From NCBI GenBank assembly GCA_916613615.1, contig OU744720.1:76473338-76537337 (forward strand): a stretch of 64,000 nt of DNA, read 5' to 3'. A model generated the notes under the pieces. The model saw nothing but the letters and a program-made list of their open reading frames with translations, ran no database searches and had not been told where the DNA came from. This document shows, piece after piece, positions 34,199 to 48,060 of the stretch. A program made the position numbers and the translations under genes. The stretch comes from Steromphala cineraria. Its lineage: Eukaryota > Mollusca > Gastropoda > Trochida > Trochidae. Within the stretch, counting starts at the first letter, position 1. Every line of letters begins with the position of its first letter.

Positions 34199-36590
34199 GG
34201 TTTATTAGTGTCTATCATTATTTAGTACCTATAGGATGACGTATATAATACTCACCATTACGTGCAGAAAAGACATTAATTGAGTCCCCCAATATCACGT
34301 TAATATGCATTTAGTACGTGGACCTAAGAAAAGATTTGTAATACGTAGTTTCATTACTAAGACTTGTCCGTTGATCCGTCCAATCTAAAGTGACGTTTTT
34401 TATATGTTGAACTACATCAATCGAAATGATTTATCCAAATTTACACTGCTATTTGCAATGCTGTGTGCAGTTGTCATTACTATTATTCTAGTAGCGCCAT
34501 GCATGACACTTGGTCACTTCGCTAATCTGAATTCCATTGTTATAAAATACCATTTGACCAACTGAACTTAAAAAATCCTACAGGATTCAGGAAGGAATCC
34601 GTGTATATACAATCTGAAATTCAAACAAATTACGTCTTGGATTGTTTTCAAAATGTCACAGTTTGAAATGGTTATACAAAATATGGAAAACATTAGTTAA
34701 GAACATTGAACAAGCACCACAGTATAGGTAAACAACATTATACATAGTAATCAGGCAACTATAAGCATCGTATCAAATGGCGGATATATAATATAGAGCT
34801 TTTGGATTAGCACTGAGATTTTTTTTAAATGCGTACAGCGGTACATAGACGTCATATCACCAGTTATTTGAACAAAGGTTGTTCAGACGTGATTTGTCTA
34901 GATGAAATGGCTATGGTAATGTTAACTGTTTTATAAGTTTAATACTGAATACCCACATGCTGTTTGTACACTCGCATACACCAAACAAATCTTCTTCCGT
35001 ATAGGTATCATTACTTATAGGTTATTTTAAACGTAACACACACAATAACTCACCGCCATAGTCGATGTACTCGTTCCTGATCAGTGTCGAGGATTGTGCA
35101 GCGATTACTTCAGAACAGTGAATACTAGACATGTATCTAACTCACAGTTACATTACAAACGTTAGCGTTAGAAAGTGACTGCACCTACCTGCACGTGTGT
35201 ATGCAGCATGCATCTCTTTGATGTAAACACATCGTGCACAGGTACTAAACGAGCCTTCACGTTAGAAGAGTTCCAGAAGATCTGACTCACTCCTGGCACA
35301 TCACTTCCGTTTTTAAGAGATCCCTAATCCGTAACGTTATTTTCCTTGGAGAAGTTAATTAACGAATTCCTGGCTTACTGTTGCCTGTACTAAGCTTTTG
35401 ACTTTAATGATGGTTTAAGTTTTATAGCCAACAAATATTTGGTTTGACGAGATTACATCAACAGTCACATATCGCTCCATCAAACTCAGATAAATCATCA
35501 GGAGCTAGATTTTATAAGAGTCTAGAGGAGGTCAACATACTACGAATGTAAACTCTGTATGGTGTGCACAACTGCAACGGCAAAACTGCAATGATTGATT
35601 TATCATAACCATTATACCCTGTGTGAATTAATGGACAACGCATTCATTTCGAGTGACCATTTAGCCGTGATAACATGCTCAGACCTTATGTTTAGAAACG
35701 AAGATATTTTCTCCACAGCAGATCCTTGATAATCTATACAGACATATGTTCTTCACAGCAAATCATCGATAACACAGGCTAAACATATTGATTAAAATAC
35801 AAGTAACTCCTTAACAAAATATTCTCGATGTCACAATCTAAACATGTCAACCAAAATATAATTTCTCAAAATTATGCAATCGATAGAGTCAAACAAGCGT
35901 AATAGTTGGAAAAATATGCATACCTCCTAATGAAACCCTTGATATCCTAACGTTTTGTTTTTGAGGCATCTTCCTCAGGGAAGATATGCATCTAACCCTA
36001 ACTACATCTGGATGCACAAACCATGTCGACAAGCTACCTTACGGAAGTAACAGATTGCCATGATAATGGACCAGTGGCTTTCAAGGGAACACATTCGGCC
36101 TGTGAACACTTGACCAGAGAGCGACCTTGTCGAGGGTCACCTACATGTAGTGTAGGAAATTCCTCGTACAAGTGGAACTCTTGACCCAACAGATGGACAG
36201 GACCTCGTGAGCTGAGCCAGTTTGGATTTCGCTATATGATCTTGAATCATGACATGGTAGCCAACTGAAACGTCAGTGTAGAAGAAATCTTTTGAAGAAT
36301 GATATTATGTATTGTAGTAATTAATGTCATCAGTTCGTATCTAACAAAAGTTATAAGTATATTCACGGTTTTTACTCAGTCAGTCAAGTTCTATAAACCA
36401 ACATGCACGAACATGAAGACCAGGATATACAAAATATTTTATTTACTTAATCAAGCCCTGAGGGTTCTCTGCCACAAGATACTTTGATAGGGATTGGTTC
36501 ATATTGTAAATCATAGAGTCATATGAGTCATGTGACATTAAAGTAATCGTTGTTACCATTACTACATAGCCTATCATCAAGACCTTAAAG
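34199..36590. other. Single-copy gene-poor DNA
   Basis: I see nothing supportable in this stretch: no motif-bearing ORF, array or RNA. The 62-codon ORF at 36299-36487 has no features. Confidence 0.4.
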
Positions 36591-37160
36591 CGTAAAAATT
36601 AAAGGAGCCTACTTGAGTTAAAAAATGTTGGCAAGTCAGTTTGTCTAATTGTCTCAGCTTTAGCTTAATTAACTAATGTTCAGGGCTCCTTTTTATCTTA
36701 TCACTATGTCAAATAATGAAATTAGATTTTAGATAAAAAAAAACATTCCGGGACTGAATGTTAGTTGAACTTCTACGCATTTACGAGCACTTGAGCAACA
36801 GTGACTGTTTTTGAAATGACTCAGGCCAAGCTTCCGACAAATCACTACTGAAATAAGTTTAGAGTTATGAGAATGATTCCCCTTGAATGTCGAGGATGAC
36901 TGTAAGTGCGCGTGATCACCTACTGTGTAGTCACTACAAGGAGAACCCTTGACCTATTAGGTGAAGACCCGCGTCTCCTCTAGTAGCCTGGAGACTAGAC
37001 TTATATTCAGTCTCAGAAAAGTTATAATTCTCAATAAGATTTTTCTATTAAATGTAAGATGGGAGCCTCAGGGAATTGGCTATTAGTGTAATTCTCATAC
37101 AGATCTAGACTTGCTTTTCATGGGGTTTTGTTAACGTCAAAATAATTTTAATAACAGTCA
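36591..37160. repeat. Old diverged relative of parts of the segmental unit
   Basis: AAATGTTGGCAAG near 36625 and GTTCAGGGCTCCTTTT near 36679 recall 26250-26270 and 26655-26675. 37040-37120 (GGAGCCTCAG...CTAGACTTGC) recalls 23278-23325. Similarity is patchy and by eye only. Confidence 0.35.
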
Positions 37161-37278
37161 GAGTATAAGACTACCTAGCGACAAGGATAGAGTGAGCATC
37201 TGCAGACAAACACCAATTTCTGATAAATATTATTAAATGATACTTTTATCACATATAGTAAAAGAAAACAGCCCCAGA

Positions 37279-37612
37279 ACACGGTGGTGTAGTGGTTAGC
37301 GTGCTGGCCTATCACGCCAAAGACCCGGGTTCGAATCCAGGTGGAGACACCAAAGATTTGTGACCTGGGCTTTACACCGTGTTGTGTCCTTGGGCAAGGC
37401 ACTTCATCCACATTGCACTCAGTCTACCCAGCTGTACAATTGGGTACCTGAATACGGGAAGTACGGACCTATGTGGTCGCGCGAAGCGCTTAGTAGCGGC
37501 TTTGAAAGTACAATTCCTTCAGGGTGATAATGTACAGCCAATGAGCAGTGCTTGCACTGGATATTAGGCTTTAAAATGTTCATTATTTTTATTATTATTA
37601 ACAATGATTTGA
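37279..37612 (+). repeat. tRNA-derived SINE
   Basis: The head has an A box (TGGTGTAGTGGTTAGCG) and B box (GGGTTCGAATCC) spaced as in a tRNA. The body contains TTGTGTCCTTGGGCAAGGCA and a CCCAGCTGTACAATTGGGTA block of the kind shared by several invertebrate SINEs. The tail is an ATT-rich repeat ending near 37605. It is likely one member of a dispersed mollusc family; V-SINE/RUDI-type membership is a guess. Small ORFs across it are not genes. Confidence 0.8.
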
Positions 37613-38785
37613 GATGTTGTTCAATCGAAATCGAGACTTCGTTTTAAGAGGTTATGTTTCAGGCAAAAGAATCCACGAACCACAATCTGGGAGATAGTCT
37701 TTGTATATCAATCCACTTAACTTATTTCAATAAGAATTTATTAATTGTATGGTATAACTTTCGCAGCTGAGAAAGATATCGTTGTTTTACGATGTAATTC
37801 ACAACAAGAAGTTGTTATTCAAAACATCTTCTTTTTATCATGTGTATCACTTCAAAATATCCAAATGTCTAATTATTACAACATTAAAGACTCGAGATAC
37901 TGCAAAAATTTATAAATAATATGTTGTAACAAAAGGACACTTTTCAGATACACATGTAGATGTAATGATTAACAAATACAACTGATGCAGTTTATACCTT
38001 ATTTTAGGTAAAGATATAAAGTACATTGTAGAAATATATTGTACGCAAATCACTTTTCAGCGTCTAAAATCTCTTAAATGGCAATAACTACAAGGGTATA
38101 AATAAACATTTCATAGCATTTCACCATTAAGGGAGCAATATCAAACTAGTTGGGACACCTTTTAAGTGGTTCCATAGTTTAAATATGTGTACGGAAATAT
38201 ACAATGAAAATATATAATATCATATCATGATACATAAAAAGATATATTTGATTACCAGCAAAGATGAAAATATTAGATATAATTTGTTCTCTTACCAACA
38301 TGTTGCCTATATCAAGCAGTTGCATGCCAATGACGAAACCAGCTCGATCTCGTTCACTGAATTATATGACCCGGAGAAATGTTAAGTGTTTGTTTACACT
38401 GATATTGCGCATATGGATCGGATTACCTTAAAACAGGACCTAGACTTGACAAACTTGTTCTATGTTTATCTAATCCACCCTTTAGAGCCTTCATAAACAA
38501 AATGAAAGTCACTGAATACGTGAAATACTGTCGAAAGATTTAGATGATATAGATAAATAAAAGATATTTGTTAGCTTATTAGTAAACAGGAACACTTCAT
38601 TGATCATTTGAAAGCAAAACAAATACCTGGAAATATTTTAATCATAAATCCTCTAAAAGAGGAAGTATTGAGTCACTTTTTCAGAATGACAAAGAGTGTA
38701 TTTGAAATTAAACGTTTGCAGGTATAGAATATCTGTCTAATAAGACTGTATTAAGATAATTTGTTTCATTGATGTACAAAGAATT
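37613..38785. other. Gene-poor DNA
   Basis: AT-rich; no gene, array or element end recognised. Confidence 0.4.
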
Positions 38786-38918
38786 TAGTTCGCTATATCC
38801 GGTGTTCGCTATTCGCATATAATTTTAATGATATTTTATAGGGAAGGGACTTGAAAATTTGTTCGCTATATCCGAGTGTCCGCTATATCCGTGTTCGCTA
38901 TATCCGTGTTCTACTGTA
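38786..38918 (-). mobile_element. pogo/Tigger-like transposon terminus with internal subrepeats
   Basis: On the minus strand the sequence begins TA CAGTAGAACACGGATATAG, which resembles pogo/Tigger ends (TA target, CAGTAGAAC start). It then repeats the GAACACGGATATAGC unit several times. No opposite end or transposase was found, so this is a solo or truncated end. Confidence 0.45.
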
Positions 38919-40285
38919 TGTCGAAATATTAAACATATGTGTCTTCGTCTTTTTTGTTTTGCAAAAAATAGACTTACATTTTACATGAAAAGTGAACTTA
39001 GTTAATTTTTCCTTGCTTATAACTAATTTTATATCATATTCATAAGTTTTAATACGACTCAACACAGGACTTGAATTAATAAACATGATATGTAATTGTA
39101 GATAATGCGTGGGTGATGTAATTACATTGCACTGATAGAGGGTCGTTGTCCAAAGCAACCTGAATATGATGTAACCCGCACCCCTTTAATCAAACCCGGT
39201 CATCGTGACCTGCTTGTGTAAACATGGCCTACCTTTGTTACCTCTTGTTTCCTGCCATATATACATACCCGCTAATCTAAATAATGTTCTCCAAATGACT
39301 AAACTCCTGCGCGTGTTAATATTGCCTACCTTAAAAAATATTATTCAGTTGTCTATCCAATATATACATATCCCATACCATAAACCACATCTTTCAGTTT
39401 TTAAAACGATGATATTGTTAACTTCTGTAGGCGAAATTGGGAATATTATCTTTCTAGATTTACGATCAACGAGTATTAGGCATGCTGACAACTCTTATCT
39501 GACCTCGGACGTAAAACGGTGGTAAATAATACCGGCAAGCTTCTATAACTCACCTTAGTGTGATTTGACTGCTATGTATCCAACACCATTCATCGGGTCT
39601 TCTTCATTCAATCTTTATGTCCACAGGATTGGTTGATCCCGGACATAAACCCGGGTTATCATGTCTACGTCATCAATAGGTAAGACCAACTGATCGATTC
39701 TCACAAAGTGTCTTTGTATTGTTTGTTTATGTCATATTGCACTAAACAATGAGTCCACGACACGTTTTTGCGGACCTCGAGTAAATCTGATAGATTCGCA
39801 AAGTTATCTCCCTTGAGTCGGGTTACTCCAGAGCACTTTATCAGTCAGGACAGTGGAAACAGGCAGCTGAATAAAGCGGGGGATATCTCAGGAGTTATAA
39901 TGATCGTATTGCATGTTTGCATTCCACAGTTAAAGAGACAAAACAAACACTGTGAGCTACTGTTATGAACACGACTAGATTAAGTGCGAGCATGTACACG
40001 TAAATCTCTATTCATCAGTGACCAACCAAGTACATTTGGACATGGATTGATATTATTCAACCGTAGAAGAAACTAACCGGGTTGTTTCAAATTATTGTAT
40101 TTTTATCGAGTAGTTATAAGTTTATCGCCTACACGATATTACAGCCCCTTCGTTTTATCTCTATATATATTTGTGTTGTACGACTGATGTATTCTATTCA
40201 TTATATCTCTCTAAAATGACGTAAATATAACACAGCCATGCCAATTCAAATTTATGCATTTAATCCGAATGTATAGTTCACATGA
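38919..40285. other. Gene-poor DNA
   Basis: No supported gene. The ORFs at 38898-39158 (minus) and 39205-39525 (plus) lack motifs or splice context. Confidence 0.4.
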
Positions 40286-40405
40286 ATATTTGGTTTCCAA
40301 GATAAATATTATTATGTTATATTTGGTTTCCAAGATAAATATTATTATGTTATATTTGGTTTCCAAGATAAATATTATTATGTTATATTTGGTTTCCAAG
40401 ATAAA
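40286..40405. repeat. 33-bp minisatellite, about 3.6 units
   Basis: Near-identical units begin ATATTTGGTTTCCAAGAT at 40286, 40319, 40352 and 40385, the last partial. The minus-strand ORF through it is repetitive. Confidence 0.95.
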
Positions 40406-41057
40406 TTCCCGTCGATAATGCTTGCTTAAAGACAGAGACTTTCTAGAACATAAATCATTATTGAATATTTATATCAAGTTGTGGAAATAGTGTAAATATA
40501 TATGCTGAAAAAACAACAACACTTATTAATAAAGTTATTTTTTGGACATTTTAAATGTTAAAGTCCAATACGGACTTCTTATATAATTTAAATCAGGTCT
40601 TTCTGCTCAACGACGGAGAGGAAAGCCCGGCTGTGTGAGATTCGAACGCCATTAGAGATGATATTTTTACACTTTTATTCCTCGGAGCACAGTCAATTTT
40701 AATCAGACTAGAGATATTCTTATATCTATAAAGATTTTTAAGGTTTTGACCCAAATTAACAATGTACGACCCAAAGTGAAAAAATCGCCTTTTAATACTG
40801 AGATTGCTTAAAAGAAGCTAAAAGGATTTAGTTCAACAGTTTTATGCCAGATCATACTGTTTGAACATGTTATATAGTATAATTTTGATCGAAATTCATA
40901 TAAAGTGTTGAAAGAATGACATACGGTTTATATTCGAATATCGATTTTTAAGTAACGACAAATTATTGAATTGACTCGGAGCATGACTCCGCGTTTTTGC
41001 TAACTGTCAAATCGCGAGGCGTGAACCGACTTCAAATCCATTGGCGGATCCAGACTC

Positions 41058-41080
41058 GGGGGGGGGGGGGGGGGGGGGGG
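41058..41080. repeat. Homopolymer of 23 G
   Basis: The run follows GGCGGATCCAGACTC, a context that looks like a repeat end. The minus-strand C run is prone to length variation. Confidence 0.9.
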
Positions 41081-41250
41081 TCCCTCTCAAGAGAGTTACA
41101 AACACTGTAAATTATGAAAGTCGTATTTTCATACATGATAAGATTATATCAGAAATGCGTAGGACAGTAACATAACTTCAACAAACAAGACATTTTCTTG
41201 TGGACACAGATCCTTTGATCAAAAGTTATAATTTGAATAGTCGTACTCGT

Positions 41251-43311
41251 ATCAAATTGAGCATTTTAATCGCTCAACGCTGCCTCTCAACTCGTTCTTC
41301 GGGTCCATTGCCCCAACACGCTTCCGGTTTACGGAGTGAAGGAAAAGGTTTAGGCAGTAAATTAGAAAGGGTTATCGATAAGGCCTCCTTTTGTCATAGA
41401 ACGTTTTGATTTAAATTAAAGTTATGAGGTTTGGTGTTTGGGATCTGGTCAAATGGGCCGAAGGATGAAAAGGCCGATAAAAAAGTCAAAAGATCCGAGT
41501 GAAAAAGTCAAAAGGGCAGAAGTCAATAGTCATAAGGGCCGAGGAAAAAGGGCCGAAAATAAAAAAATATATATTTATCGTATTCAACCTACATTTGATA
41601 GTTGTAATGTTTACTAAGCCAAGTGATTCCAATCAATTCCATAATTAGTCCTTGGCTTGTGCTATGTTTTTTTAAGTGATTGGATTTATGTTTTCATAAC
41701 TAAGTATGTTTCCCTTGTTAATTATCGGAACTCAATGTGATGACATAAGCAATGAATAAAAACCAAAATAGTTCCACTAACATAAAAGCAAGCGTAAGAG
41801 GAAACAAAATTGGTGGAATGAACTTTCTGTAAGCTTTGGAATGAGATGTGCAAAGCAGAATAATCATGGTGTATATGTACGACTATGACAAAACTGTTAA
41901 ACATGAATATGTGTATAAACGAAAATTATTTGATATATAAAAGCTGTCAAAACAAGTACGTTTACATGTTATACATGAAGACGTAAATTGGAAGATACGT
42001 GTGATTAAATCCCAATGGAATTTTCGAAATCTATTTGGCCTTTATTTTGTGTAGGGAGGGAGAGACGTAAACTTTTGAAACCTTTTAAAACTGAATTTTG
42101 TTATAGATATGGAGGTGACTCCACAACAATTAATACGTAATAAGTTAAGAAAACATATAATCAATCATCTACTGCAATACCTCGTTCGTTAAGAAAACAA
42201 CTTATTTGATTGTGACAACTACTCTAAAAGTAAATGAATGAGTAAATTATTAAGAAAACAAATCAATCAATACGAAATCGAAAATTCAAGAGGGTTTAGT
42301 TATAAGTCAAGTCAAGTCAACTTTATTTTCATAAATCATAAATCATGACATAAGAGTTATCAAATAATATATGGAAGTAATACATATGAATTAATTGATC
42401 ATACGGAAGTCATATTTGATATACAGAGCAGTTTTAACAAGTATTGGTTTATATGTGATGGACAAGAGTGAAACATATCTATTTATTGATAAAAGTTTAT
42501 AATAAAATGCAGGACATTTTTGCTATGTTATTTGTTGGTATTGTTTGGTTCGGCCCTTATGACTTGGAACACGGACCATTTGACTTTTGGCTTTCACCTC
42601 GGCCCTTTTGACTTTTTCCTTCGGCCTTTTTGACTATGCAGTTCTCGGTCCTTTTGACTACAACCCTGGTGTTTCTTGATTTTAAACTTTGGCAACTAAT
42701 ACAATTGCTACAATAGGGGCAAGGCATATAGCCAATGTCAAAGCGAGATTAAACAAACCTGAAAAGCAATTTGCACGGGATGCACGTGCGTTGTCACAGC
42801 AACGGTGAAATTGACATCAAATTCCACGGCGAACTCGTTAGAAACAGTACTTTTTAACAGACGCTAAGTTTAGGACTGAATGACAAACGTGATTTTTAAA
42901 AAAAATTGTAGGTTTTTAATGTCACCAGATTTATAACTATTAGGGAACAACTCGTAAATAATTCGTCTACAGTTTGCGTGACAGTATTAAGATTAACATA
43001 CTACTTTTTGCATGAAAATATAAATATTTCAACTCTAAAATTATTACAAGGTGTCTAAAATACGCTTTTTACTCTCCTCTAAATCTAACCAAAAAGACTT
43101 ACTGAACAAAATGACTAGTTAACATTAAAAGTCCGTATCATGTCAAGAACATGAATATCAATGTATTCACCATGTATTTAGAGTTACTTCCCTTTCCTAT
43201 TGTTTTTTGCTATTCACCCCGTAAACCGGAAGCTTATGGGGGAATGGACCCAAAGAACAATTTGAGAGGCAGTGTTGAGCGATTAAAATGCTCAATTTCA
43301 CGTGAATTAAA
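41251..43311. mobile_element. Nested inverted-repeat (foldback) element, about 2.06 kb
   Basis: Outer arms of about 105 bp (41251-41357 and about 43200-43311) are reverse complements, sharing TTGAGCATTTTAATCGCTCA and GGTCCATT...CTTCCGG. Inside, a second inverted pair (about 41435-41560 and 42545-42665) consists of short GGGCCGAAAAAGTCAAAAG-type subrepeats. The centre is AT-rich without a transposase. No target duplication was found. Confidence 0.7.
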
Positions 43312-45878
43312 GCTGACCTAGTTTCCGATGATCTTATTTGAAATTTAAATCATATTGCTTTCATGCGGATGTAAGCAAAACAAGTGTACCAAAACATTCA
43401 GATAACCTCGGCATTTTCCGTAACCGTATAGTCTTCGCAGTGATACATAGAAAAGCGATGATGTTTGAATCTTTGATCTCCTTTCATAGATTTGAAAGCA
43501 CGATCGTCACCGGTTGAAATCTTACTTCCGGTGGACACGGGTCTCTATGGGATTCCGTCAGATCTTAGATTTGTAACAAGTAACAACGTAATATTGAATA
43601 AGGAAGCAAATCTATGATTTGATTTCAATGAGATTATTTAATTTAGTTTATGTATTATAACAAAGAGGACCAAATAAGGTGCTATAACTTCTGCGCTGAG
43701 AAATCTAGACTTGCTATAATTTCAATTCTAGACTGGGTTGGTCTTAATTGAATATTTTGGCTCTTGGGTCTGGATGACAGATTAAACATCTTTCACTATT
43801 AGACTTCATTCATTTGTTTTAGTTTCTAGATGATATTCAATAGCAGCACATCATGGTATTTTAGTAGACGTAATTCGTTTACAGTGCTTATAACAAATGC
43901 ATGTTTATCAGAATATGACGATCAAGTTTCCTTATTTGGACACATGCGCACATTGACATTATGTAGACGTAAAACAATACAATGAAGAAGTGTCTGCTTG
44001 ACTAATTTCCTGTCTTGATGACGTCAAGCAATTAATTTAATTCAAAACAATAACATTGTGCAATAAAACGACTCCTTAAAAAACAGTTCCATTCCTCAGT
44101 AAGAATGCTCAATAAAACAAATGGTAGTAAATGAAATAAATTTAGTATTTTATAAAAGCAACTTTGAAATTTTACACGAGACGGTTTTTATCTGGTAACG
44201 GCATCGAAGGTTGTCGCGAAAAAAAACAAGTTTTAGAACGACAAGACGACGACTTGGTCTGTTTTTAAGGCGTGTACGTCTTTACAAAGGGTTCGTATCA
44301 ACACATAACAAAGGCAAATCTGGTAAAACTCTTAATTGGTCGCCAAAGAATAGTCTAGCTATCAGTTACAAGTACTTGCTCTGCATTGGCGCAATTAAAG
44401 TTTACTCCTTGACGGGACAATTGAACGTGGGATACTTCTGATATGCGCGCGCACCACAAACTTCCGTTTTAGAGAGAATTGATGTTATGATGTAAATCGC
44501 TAGTAGTAAGGACTTTACACTTCACTGTATGGAGTCTTATTGCAATTAGAACTGTAAGTATAACTTATATTATTTATTTCCTTGTATTTTTTCTAAACTT
44601 TGAGAATGATTACATTTATCGTTTTTGTGTTTATAAAGACGAAATGTTTATATCTACTTTTTATTCTCAGATGACCTTATATTGTAACGTTTTTAATTGA
44701 AAATCTGAAAAAAAATTGCTAAATAGTTCAGATTTTTGGAGTAAAAAATATAGTCAAAACAATATCAAAGCGTATATTATGGCATATTGATATATTTCAG
44801 CGAGGTGTTTTGAATCAAATACCGGTCTGAACATTGAAGGATGAAGCTTCCCTATAAAAATACATTCCACATTCTAATTTCAATTGGTTTGTGAAAATGA
44901 AAAACCATTCGATTACCATGATAAAGTAAAGATGTTAATTGATTTAATAGTTCAATCCTATGCTCACTTTAAAAAAGAGATCTAAATATGTTGTTTTGTC
45001 GATGTAAAGTAGAAACAACAATTAACCTTAGGGAAATGAAGTAAGCCTTTTGGCCATATTGTCTCGCTGGCAAATTGTTTGTGAAAAAAGTCAAACTTAG
45101 AATAGCATTGAATCTTATTTGCGTTTTTTTGTTTTGGCTAAATATGATTTATATGCTTTGGTTTCTTATTTTCTCTTAACATAATTCTTCATTACATTTC
45201 ATATATGAAAACTTATCAAGGTTTTAATAGGTAAGACATTTCAAACATAACAGTTTTTTATCAAAACGTTCTCTTATCAAAAGTTAAAGTTCATATAATT
45301 CGGGATTTTTGATAACTTGGCTGATCGATCTTAACAGATTCTAAATAAATATCATAACATTTATCAAAGTGTTGTACATGTACCTACTCTATATCATGAA
45401 ATCTTTTAAAGTTGTTTACATGGTAACCTCATCAGAAATCCAAACAACACCTGAAATTGTATCTGGGGTTTTTTTTTCATGTCTTAAAATGACAGGTATA
45501 TATGTGTTGTTTTACTTGCTATTCTCCTTAGTAAAAAATATTTCCAAACAAACGGCCTAAGCGAACCATGTTGCTGGTGTAAAACACTTAACCTTTGCAT
45601 CGAGATGAGTAACCGCCAGTGTCCGGTACGTTTATAACGTATACAGTCCATGTATATCAGGTGGGAATAAAACCTTTGTTCTAAACACAACGGGTTTTAA
45701 TTTTCAAGAAAAACTGTTAAGCTTACAATGCATCAATAAGTACAATGGTTTCTTTAGAATTAACCGTTATGTCACCGCATTAGAGCTTATCTTCCTTCCG
45801 TTAGACCGTAGTATCCTTGTGGCGTTGTTAGATATGAGTTTATCGATCATTTCCATTAATTTCAGTTTAATCTGAGCC
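43312..45878. other. Gene-poor DNA
   Basis: No supported gene. The ORFs at 44211-44441 and 45369-45560 carry no motifs. Confidence 0.4.
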
Positions 45879-46242
45879 TTAAAGGGGCAGTAGCACGTTT
45901 TTAGGGGGAATATAAGGTGATGTCAGGAAAATGAAAATAAATGGTTCCAGTTGAAAGACAATGTATTTAAACTAAATGAAGCAGTAATAATTCGACTATA
46001 TAATGCAAAGTTTAGCCATGCGACTCATTTTTCTTACACAAAATGAATTAAAGGTGTTCACAAAAAATGGCCGCCAATGGATTTAATGTGAATCCTCATA
46101 CTTTGTTCTCTGACTATGGGTGATTGGCTTGTGTAATGAGATTTTTGACACTGTCATAATAAAACATTTAGCATTAACATACAATTATCAGTGAAAATTT
46201 TTAAATATGAAATTGTCAAAAAACGTGCTACTGCCCCTTTAA
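45879..46242 (+). mobile_element. TTAA-type MITE, copy 5
   Basis: TTAA at 45879-45882 and 46239-46242 flank perfect-looking ends AGGGGCAGTAGCACG and CGTGCTACTGCCCCT, extending to about 20 bp. Total 364 bp, no coding content. Confidence 0.92.
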
Positions 46243-46915
46243 AACTATACATAATTTTATAGACATTTATGTACGTAGTATGTTTATCGAAAACACTGTT
46301 TGTGATCATACATGTCATCACTGAATCAAAATCAGTTCGAAAACGTGCTTAAAATCACAAAATAATATGACATGTTCAATTTCACGAAAGTTAAATCAAG
46401 TTTACATATTTTATTTTGTAATGAGATCCCAATCCCACAAGAGAGTGTCTTTCATTTATAACATATTGCAACCATGTCGTTTAATCTAGAGGACACCTCA
46501 ACCAGCTATGGAACCAAGCATTGCTATCGTCAATACAAATTATACATTTGATATGATTAAATTTGAATACTACATTGGCCAAAAGCGAACGAATCCAGTT
46601 TAATAGGTCACGTCCGGGTCAATGTGACAAAGATCAGAATTACTAGGAAGATGATATTTCCTCTCAAAACTGGTAGACATCAGTATAATTCAAGGAGTTT
46701 TCTGTTTGTTAACCTTTGACGGGTCAGATCAATAGAAAACAATACATTGATATTAGACCTGTTTCATCTGTATTGAGTGGTATTTCAAACCGTGGCCTCT
46801 GCAGTGCATTACTATAAATACAAAAGTGCTTCCTTTGGGTTAAGTACATATACTTGTGTTAGCTTTCAACACACGCAGTTGGCATGTGAACTATACAAAC
46901 CCTTTGTTATGAGTG
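46243..46915. other. Gene-poor DNA between two MITEs
   Basis: I see no gene or element here. Confidence 0.4.
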
Positions 46916-47273
46916 TTAAAGGGGCAGTAGCACGTTTTTAAGGGGAATATAAGGTGATGTCAGGAAAATGGAAATTAATGGTTCAAATTGAGAGACAATG
47001 CATTTAAACTAAATGTAGCTGTAATAATTCAAATAAATAATGTAAAGTTTACCCATGCGATTCCTTTTTCTTACACAAAATGAATTAAAGGTGTTCACAC
47101 AAAATGGCAGCCCATGGATTTAAGGTGAATCTTCATACTTTGTCCTTTGACTAATTGGTTTGTGTTATGAGATTTTTGACTCTACCAAAATAATACATTT
47201 AGCATTAACGTACAATTATCAGTGAAACTATAAAAATATGAAATTATCAAAAAACGTGCTACTGCCTCTTTAA
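46916..47273 (+). mobile_element. TTAA-type MITE, copy 6
   Basis: TTAA at 46916-46919 and 47270-47273 flank AGGGGCAGTAGCACG and CGTGCTACTGCCTCT (one change). It has the same orientation as the copy 0.7 kb upstream. Confidence 0.92.
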
Positions 47274-48000
47274 AGATTATATACTTGAACCATTACCAAT
47301 ACAAGCATCTATGATAATATCGCTAGTTAATTAACCTGAGTTTAATGTAGGTTAGTGATGTAAAGGTAGATACTGTGAGAATATACGTTGTGTATCAGTT
47401 ACATGACTGCAATATCCGTTTCGTATCAATTTATGTTTCACTTGATCTAATGAAGTTTTAATTTGTTCTGAAATTAGTTAGTAGTTATGTAAAGTTCACG
47501 AAAATAGCCCGTAATTACTGCTAATGTAGCTGAGTGGCTACTGGCGCCAGCATACGATGACACACATGTCTCGTCCAGCACGTTGCTACAAAGACTAGTA
47601 AAGAGAGTTAAACTAGAGGGATCTATATATGTGAGAACAAACTGAAAGTTAACCTTATTCCGATTACGAGAAATTACATTTGGAGGGGTCCCCATGACAA
47701 GCCCTTATATAAATTTACCGTAAAGAAAAGCACGCTCATGTCGATCTTGCGTGTATACCTACACTGTTGTAAGACCAGAATATTCAGAAGAATTTTGTTA
47801 TAAGGTGATCTAATATTTAATTATTGACAAGATTTATACATAAGAAAAAGTTTAAACGGATATATCTCTTAAACGCTTCTTTCAACCAATTCAAGCCCCT
47901 GTTAAATGAACAGTGTTAAATGTAAAAACATGTTGTCTTTCAAGTTTCAAGAGATCCGAAAATATGCGTCACAATTCAACAAATAGTTAATTAGTAAATT
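47274..48000. other. Upstream flank of the fourth GPCR
   Basis: No gene is supported. This stretch probably holds intron or promoter of the receptor at 48061. Confidence 0.4.
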
Positions 48001-48010
48001 TCTGTTTCAG
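48001..48010 (+). promoter_or_regulatory. Putative splice acceptor of a 5' UTR intron
   Basis: TCTGTTTCAG lies 50 bp before the ATG at 48061, the same arrangement as the other three intact receptors. Confidence 0.5.
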
Positions 48011-48060
48011 TCGGTGCCTATACCTGCCTACCTGATCGAACTCATCAAGATACAACCGTC

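Noticed and set aside
37279..37350. Functional tRNA gene
   Set aside because: The tRNA-like head continues into a SINE body and ATT-rich tail.
39205..39525. 106-codon ORF as a gene
   Set aside because: No domain, signal sequence or splice context; its length is within chance for this much non-coding DNA.
41200..41409. 69-codon plus-strand ORF
   Set aside because: It covers the left arm of the inverted-repeat element and is explained by that.
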